Below are positions 34,653-44,700 of a stretch of 45,409 nt of DNA, one piece after another; within the stretch, counting starts at the first letter, position 1; each line of letters starts with the position of its first letter. Under the pieces are notes generated by a model, which did not search any database, was not told the DNA's origin, and was given only the letters and a program-made list of their open reading frames with translations. The stretch spans positions 1 to 45,409 of the forward strand of contig JBBDIT010000012.1 in NCBI GenBank assembly GCA_040880285.1, written 5' to 3'. The translations under genes were made by a program, and so were the position numbers. Source of the DNA: JANQJA01 sp040880285 (GTDB lineage: Bacteria; Pseudomonadota; Gammaproteobacteria; Pseudomonadales; Azotimanducaceae).

Positions 34653-35660
34653 TTATACGGCTTTGAGGTCCGCAATCATTGCCTTTCTCTCTTCGCCATC
34701 GACAAAAGTGAAGCCACCACTGGTCCGATCAGTGAAATCACCATAGCGTTTCTTGATCTCCGGCACGATGGTGCCCGGCTCACCCATGATACCGAAGGTG
34801 TTGAGCATCTCATCGGTAATGAGCCCGCCCATTTCCTTCCACTTGCCTTCCTTGGACATGCGGTTCAATTCACCTTGCAAATCGCCCCAGCCGTGGACCG
34901 CCAATACATTTTTGTAAGCGGGAGTCGAGCCATAAAAAGAGATTCGACCTTTTGCTGCTTCCCTGGCTGCTTCAAACGACTGTTCATCCTTGCCGGAAAT
35001 CACGAATGGCGAATAGATAATTTCAAAATCCTCTCGGGACCGCCCGGACCTGGCCAGTCCCTTTTCCACCTCAGGCAATGTCACTTCGCGGATATATTTT
35101 TCGTTGCTGAACGGATGGATGATAAGACCATCGGCAACTTCACCCGCAACCCGGGTCATGATGGGCCCCACCGCCGCCAGTAACACACGGGGCGCACCAT
35201 ACCCGGTGTTCTCCGGCGTGAAGGCCGGCGTCATCAACGTGTGCTGGTAGTATTCACCTTCAAACCGCAACGGCGCGCCGTCATACCAGTTGGCCCAAAT
35301 TGCCCGCATGGCTTGAATCAACTCTTTCATCTGTGGTGCAGGAGCACCCCAGGGCATACTGAATCGTTTGGTGATGTGAGGACGGATCTGTGACCCAAGG
35401 CCCATCGTAAACCGGCCCCGGGAGTACGCATTGAGATCATGACCAAGATTGGCAAGGACCATCGGGCTCCTTGCGAACGCAACTGCGATTCCGGTATGCA
35501 AACCAATAGACTCACTGTGTTCGGCGGCGAGGAGCAACGGAAAGAACGGGTCATGGTTCATCTCTGCCGTCCCCACTGCATCATATCCCTCACTTTCCAT
35601 CTTCCTGACGTGATCAGGAATTTTGTGCCAGTCCGGCGTCAGGTGACCGTCTACTTTCAT
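34653..35660 (-). CDS. LLM class (F420-type) oxidoreductase, TIGR03617-like
   Basis: A TIM-barrel flavin/F420 oxidoreductase of the luciferase-like family, about 335 residues. Segments such as GYDAVGTAEMNHDPFFPLL, AVAFARSPMVLANLGHDL and GRFTMGLGSQIRPHITKRF are characteristic of the TIGR03617 branch, whose members are predicted to use F420 (from knowledge of the family). I chose ATG at 35660 (MKVDGHLTPD), with GAGGA eight bases upstream; the ATG at 35699 is less likely. The substrate is unknown. It is 5 bases upstream of mtnA on the same strand, so it is probably cotranscribed. Confidence 0.8.
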   Translation of the reverse strand: MKVDGHLTPDWHKIPDHVRKMESEGYDAVGTAEMNHDPFFPLLLAAEHSESIGLHTGIAVAFARSPMVLANLGHDLNAYSRGRFTMGLGSQIRPHITKRFSMPWGAPAPQMKELIQAMRAIWANWYDGAPLRFEGEYYQHTLMTPAFTPENTGYGAPRVLLAAVGPIMTRVAGEVADGLIIHPFSNEKYIREVTLPEVEKGLARSGRSREDFEIIYSPFVISGKDEQSFEAAREAAKGRISFYGSTPAYKNVLAVHGWGDLQGELNRMSKEGKWKEMGGLITDEMLNTFGIMGEPGTIVPEIKKRYGDFTDRTSGGFTFVDGEERKAMIADLKAV

Positions 35661-35715
35661 GATTTTATCCTCATTTAGATTAGCTGATACTTTAACCATA
35701 ACTCATTTGCCGGTC

Positions 35716-36744
35716 CTAGTGGGTGTGAAGGTAATGAACGCCAGACACGGACTGGAGTTCCGCTGCCTTCTCCTCCGGACTGGTATCGTTCAGGAAATTA
35801 CCGGCACCGGTTTCCACGCTGGCCAGGTACTTCTGCAATCCGGGTTGCCGCAATGGGGGATGAATCTGGATATGGCAATGGTAACTACTGTATTCGCCGC
35901 CATCACAAGGCGCCTGATGCAATACCAGCATGTAGGGAAACGACATTTTCCATAGATTGTCCAGCCGCACCAGTACCTCCGACAAAACCGAAGAGAGTCC
36001 CAGCATCTCATCACCGGTCAGGTCGTGCAGATACTGACGAGTTACCCGGGGCGCAACATAAACCTCATAAGGGAAACGAGCAAAATAAGGAACAAATGCA
36101 ATGGCAGCCTCGTTCTCGGCAACGATTCGTTGTCCGTCTGTCGCCTCAGTGTCGATGATATCAGTGAACAGGGAACCGTCACCTGTCCCGGCATACGCTT
36201 GCATGGCAGCCGCCTCCCTTGCCAGGGTATTGAAAACAAACCCCGTGGCGTAGATCTGGCAATGGGGATGTGGATTGGAAACCCCCACCACGCCTCCCTT
36301 ATTCTCGAATACCAGCACCGACTCGATATCGCTCCGACCCACCAGCGAACGGGTTTGGGTCGCCCAGCATGAAAGCACGTCGTTCACACCCGCTACCGGC
36401 AGCATCGAAAGGCTGGCATTATGAAGCGGCGAATAACACACGACCCGGCAAACCCCGTTTGCCGGAGCATTTCGATAAAAGCCGGGCGCCGGTGGTAGCA
36501 CTACCGGTGCATCGACACCAAAGGAAGGATGGTCATTGTCGAAAACGAGGATTGATGTGTAGTCGTCGTTGACGAGCCCAGAGATCCGGGAATTACCCGG
36601 ACACAGGTAACAATCAGGTTCATATCGTCGCGGCTCATCTGCCACCGCTACCAGGCTGTCGCCGGACCAGGGTCGGCTATTTCGATGGCTCGTTATCGTC
36701 ACCCATTCATTTAATAACGGATGATATCGCCGCTCCCAACTCAT
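35716..36744 (-). CDS. galT: Galactose-1-phosphate uridylyltransferase
   Basis: Transfers UMP between UDP-glucose and hexose 1-phosphate in the Leloir pathway; a HIT-superfamily enzyme of about 342 residues. It starts MSWERRYHPLLNEWVTI, like other GalT proteins. It has the CYLCPGN cysteine pair (structural metal) and the catalytic His-Pro-His in NPHPHCQIYA, and ends with the second HIT-like region (YHCHIQIHPPLR). I chose ATG at 36744; the ATG at 36837 would add 31 atypical residues. No galK, galE or galM is nearby, so it may serve UDP-sugar exchange and not galactose catabolism. Confidence 0.92.
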   Translation of the reverse strand: MSWERRYHPLLNEWVTITSHRNSRPWSGDSLVAVADEPRRYEPDCYLCPGNSRISGLVNDDYTSILVFDNDHPSFGVDAPVVLPPAPGFYRNAPANGVCRVVCYSPLHNASLSMLPVAGVNDVLSCWATQTRSLVGRSDIESVLVFENKGGVVGVSNPHPHCQIYATGFVFNTLAREAAAMQAYAGTGDGSLFTDIIDTEATDGQRIVAENEAAIAFVPYFARFPYEVYVAPRVTRQYLHDLTGDEMLGLSSVLSEVLVRLDNLWKMSFPYMLVLHQAPCDGGEYSSYHCHIQIHPPLRQPGLQKYLASVETGAGNFLNDTSPEEKAAELQSVSGVHYLHTH

Positions 36745-36852
36745 TCTTGCCTCTTGGCCTCTCGCAGAGCCAAGAGTGTACACAACCCTTTTGGTGAGTT
36801 CCTGTGTTAATCTTTTAGCTCTTACCCGGAAGATCAAAGATTACAAAACGCT

Positions 36853-37899
36853 ATGACCGAAAACGATGTCGAGTTAACCCCTGTCAGGGAACATCACCGC
36901 TTCGATGAAGCCTCCCTGTGGCGTTATCTTGACCAGCATATCGATGACGATTTCAGCAATGCCGGTGTACGCCAGTTCGAAGGTGGGCAGTCGAACCCAA
37001 CCTTCCTGATTGAGACAGCTCGCACCCGATATGTACTGCGAAAAAAACCACCGGGACAGCTCCTGAAGTCCGCCCACCAGGTTGAAAGGGAATATCGCGT
37101 GATGGCGGCGCTGGCCGATACCAACGTACCGGTCCCGAAGATGTACGTATTGTGTGACGATGAGTCGATTATTGGCACCGCATTTTATGTCATGGAACAC
37201 GTGGAAGGTCGTGTGCTGATCGATACGTTCCTGCCGTCCTTTACCCCGCAAGCCAGAACCGCGGTTTATAAGGGTTTCATCGAATCCCTGGCGGCGCTTC
37301 ACCAGGTGGACTATCTTGCAGTCGGTCTGGAGCGCCACGGCCGGCCGGGTAACTACTACGCACGCCAGATCCACCGCTGGTCCGAACAGTACAAGGCATC
37401 AGAGACTGAAACCATACCCGAGATGGACCGGGTCATGACCTGGCTGCCTGACAACATCCCGGAAGATGATGAAACCAGTATCGTCCATGGGGACTATCGG
37501 CTGGGCAACTGCATCATTCACCCGACGGAACCGAGAATCGCGGCCATTCTGGACTGGGAACTTTCCACCATCGGGCACCCGTTGGCCGATTTGTCTTACT
37601 GGTGTTCGATGGAGTACCACAGTCAGAAAGCATTCCCGGAAAATTACCGGGAACTGGGCCTACCCTCGGAACAGGAATTACTGGATCAGTATTGTGAGCT
37701 GACCGGTCGCGCTGGAATCGAAAACTGGACTTTCTATATCGCCTTCAACCTGTTCCGAACTGCCGGTATTCGCCAGGGTGTCTACAAGCGCGGCCTCGAC
37801 GGCAACGCCAGTTCAGAGCGTTGGCGTGAGAGTGGCCCGGGTGCAAAGGCATCGGCCATCCATGCCTGGCGCCTGGTCCGGGATGCGGGCCTGGCCTGA
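36853..37899 (+). CDS. Aminoglycoside-phosphotransferase-fold kinase (ACAD10-like phosphotransferase family)
   Basis: A 348-residue protein kinase-like phosphotransferase. It has the N-lobe GGQSNPTFLI and YVLRKKPPGQLL with the ATP-binding lysine, the catalytic loop HGDYRLGN at 212-219, and the metal-binding Asp234 in AILDWELSTIGHPLADL. Close relatives are the acyl-CoA dehydrogenase family member 10 N-terminal kinases, linked to hydroxy-acid or acyl-CoA metabolism; aminoglycoside resistance is not implied. It diverges from galT (about 108 bases) and converges on cimA with three bases between stops. The substrate is unknown. Confidence 0.85.
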   Translation: MTENDVELTPVREHHRFDEASLWRYLDQHIDDDFSNAGVRQFEGGQSNPTFLIETARTRYVLRKKPPGQLLKSAHQVEREYRVMAALADTNVPVPKMYVLCDDESIIGTAFYVMEHVEGRVLIDTFLPSFTPQARTAVYKGFIESLAALHQVDYLAVGLERHGRPGNYYARQIHRWSEQYKASETETIPEMDRVMTWLPDNIPEDDETSIVHGDYRLGNCIIHPTEPRIAAILDWELSTIGHPLADLSYWCSMEYHSQKAFPENYRELGLPSEQELLDQYCELTGRAGIENWTFYIAFNLFRTAGIRQGVYKRGLDGNASSERWRESGPGAKASAIHAWRLVRDAGLA

Positions 37900-37902
37900 C
37901 CA

Positions 37903-39543
37903 TTAGCCGGTGCGTTTGCTCGAATCATTCACCTGGCCGTCGCCACTGACCTCACTGACAAATTCGATATGTTGCATAAGCGCATACTGGTAGGATTCAA
38001 CCAGTGCGTTCCAACTGGCCTTGATGATGTCAACATTAACGCCCACCGTACCGAATATCTCACCCTCAAAGCTGTGCTCCAGGTAAACGCGAACCTTGGC
38101 TGCCGTTTCCTGGGTACTATTGATAACCCGCACCGCATAGTCAGTCAGGTGCAAATCCACCACCACCGGATACTGGTCCACCAGCGCCTTTTGTAGTGAC
38201 TTGTTGAGGGCGTCGACGGGTCCATTGCCCTCTGCCGCACATAGCCGAATTTCATCGCCGACCCTGATCTTGACCGAGGCCTCGATCAGGCCGTCACTAT
38301 CGGTATGTTCCTCATTGCTGGGACTGTAGATACGATAATACAGGGGTTCAAACACGGCCTTGTACTTACCGATGTGTCGTCGGACCACCAGGTCAAAACT
38401 CCCATCCGCCTTCTCGAATGAGTAGCCGGCATGTTCACGATCCTGCACCTCCTCGAGAATCGATTTAACGGCATTACTGTCTTCCAGTTCTGGATATCGG
38501 TTAGCCAGTTTCGCACGCAGGTTGGAGCCACCCGACAGTTCACTGATCAGAATTTTTCGGGAGTTGCCCACCAGCTCCGGTGCAATATGCTCATAGGTCT
38601 CCGGATTGCGCTGTACCGCACTCACATGCACGCCACCCTTGTGGGCGAATGCCGAGGGTCCTACAAACGGTTGACCGGATGGTCCCTGGATGCCCAGGTA
38701 TTCCCATACTTTTCGGGACAGGTTGGTCAGCTCCCGCAGATTTCCTTGCGGGACACACTGGTAGCCGAGTTTTAGCTCCAGATTGCCCAGTACAGAAGTC
38801 AGGTCAACATTACCGCAACGTTCACCAATGCCATTGATGGTGCCTTGCACCTGGATCACGCCTTCTTCTATTGCACGCAATGTGTTGGCAACCCCAAGGC
38901 CGCCATCATTGTGTACGTGAATGCCGAGTTTGATGCCCGGGATCTCCTTTCTGACCTCGCGAATCGCATGCGCGAGGTCATGCGGCATCACGCCACCGTT
39001 GGTATCGCACAGGATCACGCGACTGGCACCGGCGTCCGACGCCGCGGACAGCGTGGCTAGCGCATAACCGGGATCACTCCGGAACCCATCAAAGAAGTGC
39101 TCTGCATCGTAGAACACCGGTCTTCCGGTCGACGCCACAAGATAAGCGACTGAGCCAGCAATCATGTCGAGGTTCTCGTCCGGCGTCACTCGAAGTGCTT
39201 GCTCAACGTGCAGATCCCAGCTTTTGCCGAAAATACAAGTAACATCAGCCTGCGCCGCGATCAGCTTTTTCAGGAAGAAGTCTTCGGAAGGCTTTACGTC
39301 CGATCGATGCGTGGAACCAAAGGCGCAAATCTTTGCGGTTTTAAGCCCGAGACCACGCGCGCGTGCAAAGAACTCATCGTCCTTTGGATTCGACCCTGGC
39401 CAGCCCCCTTCAATAAAATCAATGCCCATCTCGTCAAGGGCACGGGCGATGTCCAGCTTGTCTGCAAGGCTGAGATTGATGCCCTCCCCCTGGTTACCGT
39501 CACGCAGGGTCGTATCATAAATCTCGATTTTTTTACGTACCAT
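37903..39543 (-). CDS. cimA: (R)-citramalate synthase
   Basis: Condenses pyruvate and acetyl-CoA to citramalate, the first step of the threonine-independent route to 2-oxobutyrate and isoleucine. The 546 residues comprise an HMGL-like TIM barrel (IYDTTLRDGNQGEG at residues 8-21, FIEGGWPGSNPKD near 39-51, GIHVHNDGGLGVAN with metal-binding histidines) and a C-terminal LeuA-type dimerisation/allosteric domain. The GWPGSNPKD signature separates this branch (TIGR00977) from isopropylmalate synthase. It lies 11 bases downstream of leuD on the same strand and probably shares its transcript. Feedback control by isoleucine is plausible but not readable here. Confidence 0.92.
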   Translation of the reverse strand: MVRKKIEIYDTTLRDGNQGEGINLSLADKLDIARALDEMGIDFIEGGWPGSNPKDDEFFARARGLGLKTAKICAFGSTHRSDVKPSEDFFLKKLIAAQADVTCIFGKSWDLHVEQALRVTPDENLDMIAGSVAYLVASTGRPVFYDAEHFFDGFRSDPGYALATLSAASDAGASRVILCDTNGGVMPHDLAHAIREVRKEIPGIKLGIHVHNDGGLGVANTLRAIEEGVIQVQGTINGIGERCGNVDLTSVLGNLELKLGYQCVPQGNLRELTNLSRKVWEYLGIQGPSGQPFVGPSAFAHKGGVHVSAVQRNPETYEHIAPELVGNSRKILISELSGGSNLRAKLANRYPELEDSNAVKSILEEVQDREHAGYSFEKADGSFDLVVRRHIGKYKAVFEPLYYRIYSPSNEEHTDSDGLIEASVKIRVGDEIRLCAAEGNGPVDALNKSLQKALVDQYPVVVDLHLTDYAVRVINSTQETAAKVRVYLEHSFEGEIFGTVGVNVDIIKASWNALVESYQYALMQHIEFVSEVSGDGQVNDSSKRTG

Positions 39544-39554
39544 ATTGTCTTCCT

Positions 39555-40178
39555 TCAGGCGTATCCAAGCCTACGCGCCGCGTCATCGATCTGGTGCTTG
39601 TGCGCCAGCAAGGTGTCCAGCGGATCATAGGTTGCCGCCAGAAATGCTTCACGGGCGCTCTCTTTCATCGAAATCGCAAACACATTGTTGGCGCAGGACA
39701 CCTTCAACGCTTCAATGTCGATCACAATCTGCGCCTCCGGGTCACCATCGATCAGTTCACCCAACCTCCTGCGGCTATCTGTATCCATGACCACGCAAGG
39801 GATACCAAGGGTCGTACAGTTACCATGAAAAATCTCTGCATAGGATTCTGCAATGATGGCGTTAATACCGAATTTCTGAATGGCCTGGGGTGCGTGTTCC
39901 CTGGAGGAACCACACCCAAAATTGGCATCAGAAATCAGGATCGAGGCACCGGCATGTTCCGGTTTATCGAGCACGTGACCTTTTGGATTACCATTTGCGT
40001 CAAAACGCTCGTCGAAGAAAAGCGCCGGACCCAGCTCGTCAAAGGTGACGCACTTCAGGAAGCGTGCCGGAATAATGCGATCCGTATCGATGTCATTGCC
40101 TTTGACATAGACACCCTTGCCATCGACTTTGATGATCTTTCTAGCTGCTATTGCCAGGTCAGCTGCCGGTGTTGTCAT
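39555..40178 (-). CDS. leuD: 3-isopropylmalate dehydratase small subunit
   Basis: Swivel-domain subunit of isopropylmalate isomerase, 207 residues. NDIDTDRIIPARFLK and the GCGSSREHAPQAI motif are the family hallmarks. Its ATG overlaps the leuC stop by 4 bases, so it is coupled to leuC. With LeuC it isomerises both isopropylmalate (leucine) and citramalate (isoleucine precursor), which fits the cimA gene immediately downstream. Confidence 0.97.
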   Translation of the reverse strand: MTTPAADLAIAARKIIKVDGKGVYVKGNDIDTDRIIPARFLKCVTFDELGPALFFDERFDANGNPKGHVLDKPEHAGASILISDANFGCGSSREHAPQAIQKFGINAIIAESYAEIFHGNCTTLGIPCVVMDTDSRRRLGELIDGDPEAQIVIDIEALKVSCANNVFAISMKESAREAFLAATYDPLDTLLAHKHQIDDAARRLGYA

Positions 40179-41575
40179 AATTCAAATACCTCTCGTGCGT
40201 CGGCTACCTCACCCTTGATGGCCGCCGCCGCCACCATGATCGGGCTCATCAGGAGCGTGCGTCCCGTCGACGAGCCCTGGCGACCAATAAAATTGCGGTT
40301 TGAACTCGATGCACAGATCTCGTCACCCACGAGCTTGTCCGGATTCATCGCAAGACACATAGAGCAGCCAGGAAGTCGCCATTCAAATCCAGCTTCTTCA
40401 AAGATCCTGTCCAGGCCGAGTTCTCGGGCTGCGACATCGACCTTCTCGGACCCGGGTACAGCGATCGCCTTGACGCCCGGTGCCACCTGTTTGCCTTTAA
40501 TAACGGCAGCGACGGCTTCAAAATCACTGAGCCGACCATTGGTACAACTACCGATAAACGCGACATCAATATGGGTCCCCTTGATCGGCGTGTCAGGGGC
40601 AATCTGCATGTACCGCAGTGCATCAGCCACCAGATTCTCATCTTTTTGCCCGGCTGGCGTCGGGGTTGACTCATCGATGGCAATCGCCTGACCCGGCGTA
40701 ATCCCCCAGGTCACTGTCGGTTGAATCTCTGCGCCATCGAAAACAACCTCGTCGTCGAAGGTCGCGTCCGCATCACTGGCATAGGATCGCCACCTGGTAA
40801 CCGCTTCATCGAATGCAGCACCAGCGGGAACTCGTTCACGACCCTTCAGGTACTCAAAAGTGACCTCGTCAGGGTTGATGTAACCACATCGTGCGCCGCC
40901 CTCAATGCTCATATTACAAACCGTCATCCGCTGTTCCATGGACATGGCTTCGATTACGGCACCAGCATACTCATACGCAAAACCGACACCGCCATTAACA
41001 CCCAGCGTCCGAATAATATGTAATATTACGTCCTTGGCGGTCACCCCGGCACCCAGCTTGCCTTCGACACGAATGCGCCGGACTTTTAACGGGTCCATGG
41101 CCAGCGTCTGGCTGGCCAGTACATCGCGTACCTGACTTGTACCGATACCAAGCGCAATGCAGCCAAAGGCGCCGTGGGTTGATGTATGCGAGTCACCACA
41201 GCAAATTGTCATGCCCGGTTGGGTAAGCCCGAGCTCTGGCCCAACCACATGCACTATGCCCTGGGAACCAGACTCGGGCGCAAAATATTCGATCCCGTGT
41301 GCTTGCGTGGCATCACTCAACACCTGGATCATTTGCTCTGCCATCTCATCGGCGAGGGGGCGCGCGCGGGTATCAGTGGGGATAATATGGTCGACCGTCG
41401 CGAAGGTCCGCTTCGGGTAGGCGACGCTCAAGCCCTTGTCCTTCAACATACCGAAGGCCTGGGGACTGGTAACTTCATGAATCAGGTGCAGTGCCATAAA
41501 GACCTGGTACTGGCCATTATCCAACCGGCCCACCAGGTGATCATCCCACACTTTCTGGTACAGATTCTTGCCCAC
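40175..41575 (-). CDS. leuC: 3-isopropylmalate dehydratase large subunit
   Basis: The 4Fe-4S catalytic subunit of isopropylmalate isomerase, about 466 residues. Cluster cysteines are in GSCTNGRLSDF and in CSMCLAMNPD; the substrate-site segment HVVGPELGLTQPGMTICCGDSHTSTHGAFG is spread over about residues 100-130. I prefer GTG at 41575 (VGKNLYQKVWDDHLV) because AGGAG lies nine bases upstream and the family begins here. ATG at 41596 would add seven residues and bury that ribosome site. It leads leuC-leuD-cimA. Confidence 0.97.
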   Translation of the reverse strand: MGKNLYQKVWDDHLVGRLDNGQYQVFMALHLIHEVTSPQAFGMLKDKGLSVAYPKRTFATVDHIIPTDTRARPLADEMAEQMIQVLSDATQAHGIEYFAPESGSQGIVHVVGPELGLTQPGMTICCGDSHTSTHGAFGCIALGIGTSQVRDVLASQTLAMDPLKVRRIRVEGKLGAGVTAKDVILHIIRTLGVNGGVGFAYEYAGAVIEAMSMEQRMTVCNMSIEGGARCGYINPDEVTFEYLKGRERVPAGAAFDEAVTRWRSYASDADATFDDEVVFDGAEIQPTVTWGITPGQAIAIDESTPTPAGQKDENLVADALRYMQIAPDTPIKGTHIDVAFIGSCTNGRLSDFEAVAAVIKGKQVAPGVKAIAVPGSEKVDVAARELGLDRIFEEAGFEWRLPGCSMCLAMNPDKLVGDEICASSSNRNFIGRQGSSTGRTLLMSPIMVAAAAIKGEVADAREVFEL

Positions 41576-41621
41576 TATCGCTCGCTCCTGCCACATTATT
41601 CCGGTGAATCAAAGAGGCGCG

Positions 41622-41630
41622 ATTCTAGCA
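41622..41630 (-). promoter_or_regulatory. Candidate extended -10 promoter of leuC-leuD-cimA
   Basis: On the minus strand this reads TGCTAGAAT, an extended -10 with five of six TATAAT positions, about 46 bases before the leuC GTG. A weak -35-like TAGGAA lies 16 bases further up. It would give the leu operon its own start downstream of the adhesin gene. Confidence 0.45.
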
Positions 41631-41704
41631 TGAAAAACGTTACTTCCTATTCCAATCAGGAATCCCGGCAATAAATGATGCTTTTCTGGACCCGGATCCT
41701 GGAC

Positions 41705-44700
41705 TCAGACCTCGAAATAGTTCTCTGGCGATACCAGCGGGCCGAGACCGTCGGAGTTGGACAGCTTATGGTAACTATAGTCATCCATGGGCACGTGGGT
41801 CACCAGTTGTTCCGTATTCCCGCGGCCACCCAGCAAACTATCGAGATGCTCGCTGCCGTCTGATAACAGGTCCTGCANNNNNNNNNNNNNNNNNNNNNNN
41901 NNNNNNNNNNNNNNNNNNNNNNNNNNNNNNNNNNNNNNNNNNNNNNNNNNNNNNNNNNNNNNNNNNNNNNNNNNNNNGTGTCGATGAGATCGTCAACCAA
42001 TGTGACGCTGCCGTCAGTGGCGTAGATGGTAACGGCGATTTCCTGCGAGACCAGGATGGACGTATCGCCTTCGCTCAGTTCCAGTAAATTCATTTCCACA
42101 CCGTTGACCTCGACCGCCCGTTCACCCACCAACTCGAAATCGCCGCGCAGGTCCAATTCATCCCCCGCCTCACCGAGGAGCACCAGTGGGTTATCGCCGC
42201 CAGCGTCCACCATATTCCGTATCGCGGCCGCATCAAGTACCAATTGATCGTCACTGGCATTACGCAGATCAAGGATTTCGATATGGTCTATCGCCGTACC
42301 CGGTTGAGAGAAGATCGCGAGATCAACCCCGGCGCCTACCTGTATCGTATCGATTCCATCGCCGCCATCAATGCGATTGAATCCACTGCTTTCGATCCCG
42401 AAGGTATCGTCACCTTCCTGACCATAGGCGATGTCGCCAGCACCAAGCCCGACCATCACGTCGTCACCGGCTCCTGCCACAATCACGTCCCCGCCCTGAC
42501 TCGTATCCTGGCCAGCACTACCCGACAGCACATCATCATGGTTCGTGCCGGCCTTCGTCACATCGACGCTTACCAGTGCTACCCGGTCATCGACGTAATT
42601 GAGATCCAGCACCAACTCATCGGAGATGTCCAGACCGCTTGCCACCGCAAAAGAACCTTCCAGTGTGCCCGCCATCAAGATTACAAAACCGGCGGAACTG
42701 ACGGGCATAAAGCCATTGAGCAGCGACACGTTAAGACGCCCGTTCAGGTCGGCCCTGCCGGAAACCACCAGTTGATCGTAGCTCACGCCAGCCTGGTCGC
42801 CGGCAATTTCGATTGCAAGGGTCGACTTCTCGCTGGTACTGTAATCGCCATCGATCTCAAGATAGCCCGGGGACGCACCGAGATTAATCGTGCCACCGTC
42901 GTCAATCACCGTGCCAATGATGGTGCCGAAACCCTGAATCACGCCAGCATTAAAAAATTCGATACCGGATACATCCAGAATGGTTTGCTCACCATCGGTG
43001 GTATTGGTGGCGTTCAGGTCAATGGTGCCCTCGTTGAAGAATTCACCAATACCAAAATCACCCGTGTCCAATACCGTCAGAGTCTGTAACGACGCAACAT
43101 TGATCACGCCAGTCGCGCTATTGACCAGTGCGCCACCGGTTGTATCAATCGTCAGGTCATAATCGACATTGATCTGGCCCTCGTTCAGCACGTTACCCAG
43201 AATCAGGCGATCTCCGGAGAAGGCGCCGAGTCCCGCGGTGTCTTTCGATTCGATAATCCCCTGGTTGACCAGTTCCCCGCCAAAGACATCCAGCGTCGCA
43301 CCGTATCCCTCTTCCAGTGCAAAACTGTCCAGCGTGACGGTGCCCGTGTTAAACAATCCGGAGTGAAGATGCAGATGGGGGAAGGCGAAGTCGCCACCGC
43401 CAATGCTCAGGGTACCGGCGTTGGAAAAATCCACGGTATTGACCACGACGAAGTCGTTGTCATGCTTGACCACTCCCGTGCTACCGATCGCAAATGACCC
43501 ACCGACAATATTCAGGCCACCCTGCAATCGCCAGGGAGCATCCGTTACCGTATAGCCATTCGGCAAATCCAGATTGCTGTTAAAACCGCCGTTCAATCGA
43601 AACTCACCGGTGCCGGTAATCGCCGAGCCGGAATCGAGCCTCACAGTGTTGCCGGCTGCAAAGTAAAGGCCCGCGCCGATATCAAGCGTCGCGGTGGGTC
43701 CCAGCACCAGGTTGAAGGTATCAAAGCCGCCATCGTCGACGACCAACGTGCCGCGCAGTTCCAGNNNNNNNNNNNNNNNNNNNNNNNNNNNNNNNNNNNN
43801 NNNNNNNNNNNNNNNNNNNNNNNNNNNNNNNNNNNNNNNNNNNNNNNNNNNNNNNNNNNNNNNNACCGGCATCTGCATACGCGAGATGTGATGGATCAAC
43901 AATCAGCGTATTGCCATCCAAAGTAATACCACTATCGTCACCCGTAAAACTAATCGTGGCTGGATCGACGGATAGCGTATCCCCCTCCTCGTCAAACGCA
44001 GTGGCGAGCAGGTCGACGGTAAAGGAGTCTGCCGTGGTGCTTTCAACACCGATGCCTTGTACGTTTGCGGGAACCTCGGGCGGCGTATTCGCCTCAATAA
44101 CAATATCCACGTGCGTGGTGCTGGTGACGCCATTGCTGTCAATCACGCTATATTGAAAGGTGTCAGTAATCTGCGTCGAAAAAAACAGGCCGGACGGGTC
44201 ATAGTCGATAGTGCCGTCTGGATTCAGAACCAGTGATGCGCCCTGGTCGCTGGTGGAGGGCACAAAATCCATCGTCACGGTATCACCCGGGTCCGGATCA
44301 CGATCATTGGCCAGTACATCCAGCACAATGGCCTGCGTACCCCGGGTCGTAAACTTGTCAGGTTCCGGCACCGGCGCATGATTGACACCTGGGCCGAGCA
44401 AGGTCGTCTCCACCAGGATCTGGTTGGTGCCGTCGGAGTAGGATACAAAGTCGGGAAACCTGGAATCAGTTCCCTTCACCAGGCCCGCCGGGTCCCCCTC
44501 GCGCAGGTTCTGGCCATTTAATATGACATAGTCGTCAATGGTGCCTTCGATGATGAGCTGTGTCGTGCCGTCACCAAATAGCAGATTTGGTCTCCCCATC
44601 TGACCAACGTCTGCCATGTCGAGTATTAAGGTATTACTTTCACCCTGGTCGCGAAATTGTCCTTGCAGATCGATAATCTCGAAGTTGACGTAAGGATTAT

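Noticed and set aside
34407..35183. Open plus-strand frame of 258 codons across two genes
   Set aside because: Runs antisense over the mtnA start and the LLM gene, both well supported on the minus strand.
36853..37899. Aminoglycoside resistance gene
   Set aside because: The fold is shared, but sequence features match the ACAD10-like kinase group and there is no mobile-element context.
42244..43089. Open plus-strand frame of 281 codons
   Set aside because: It lies antisense to the continuous coding frame of the mosaic protein, shows histidine-rich random composition and has no recognisable domain.
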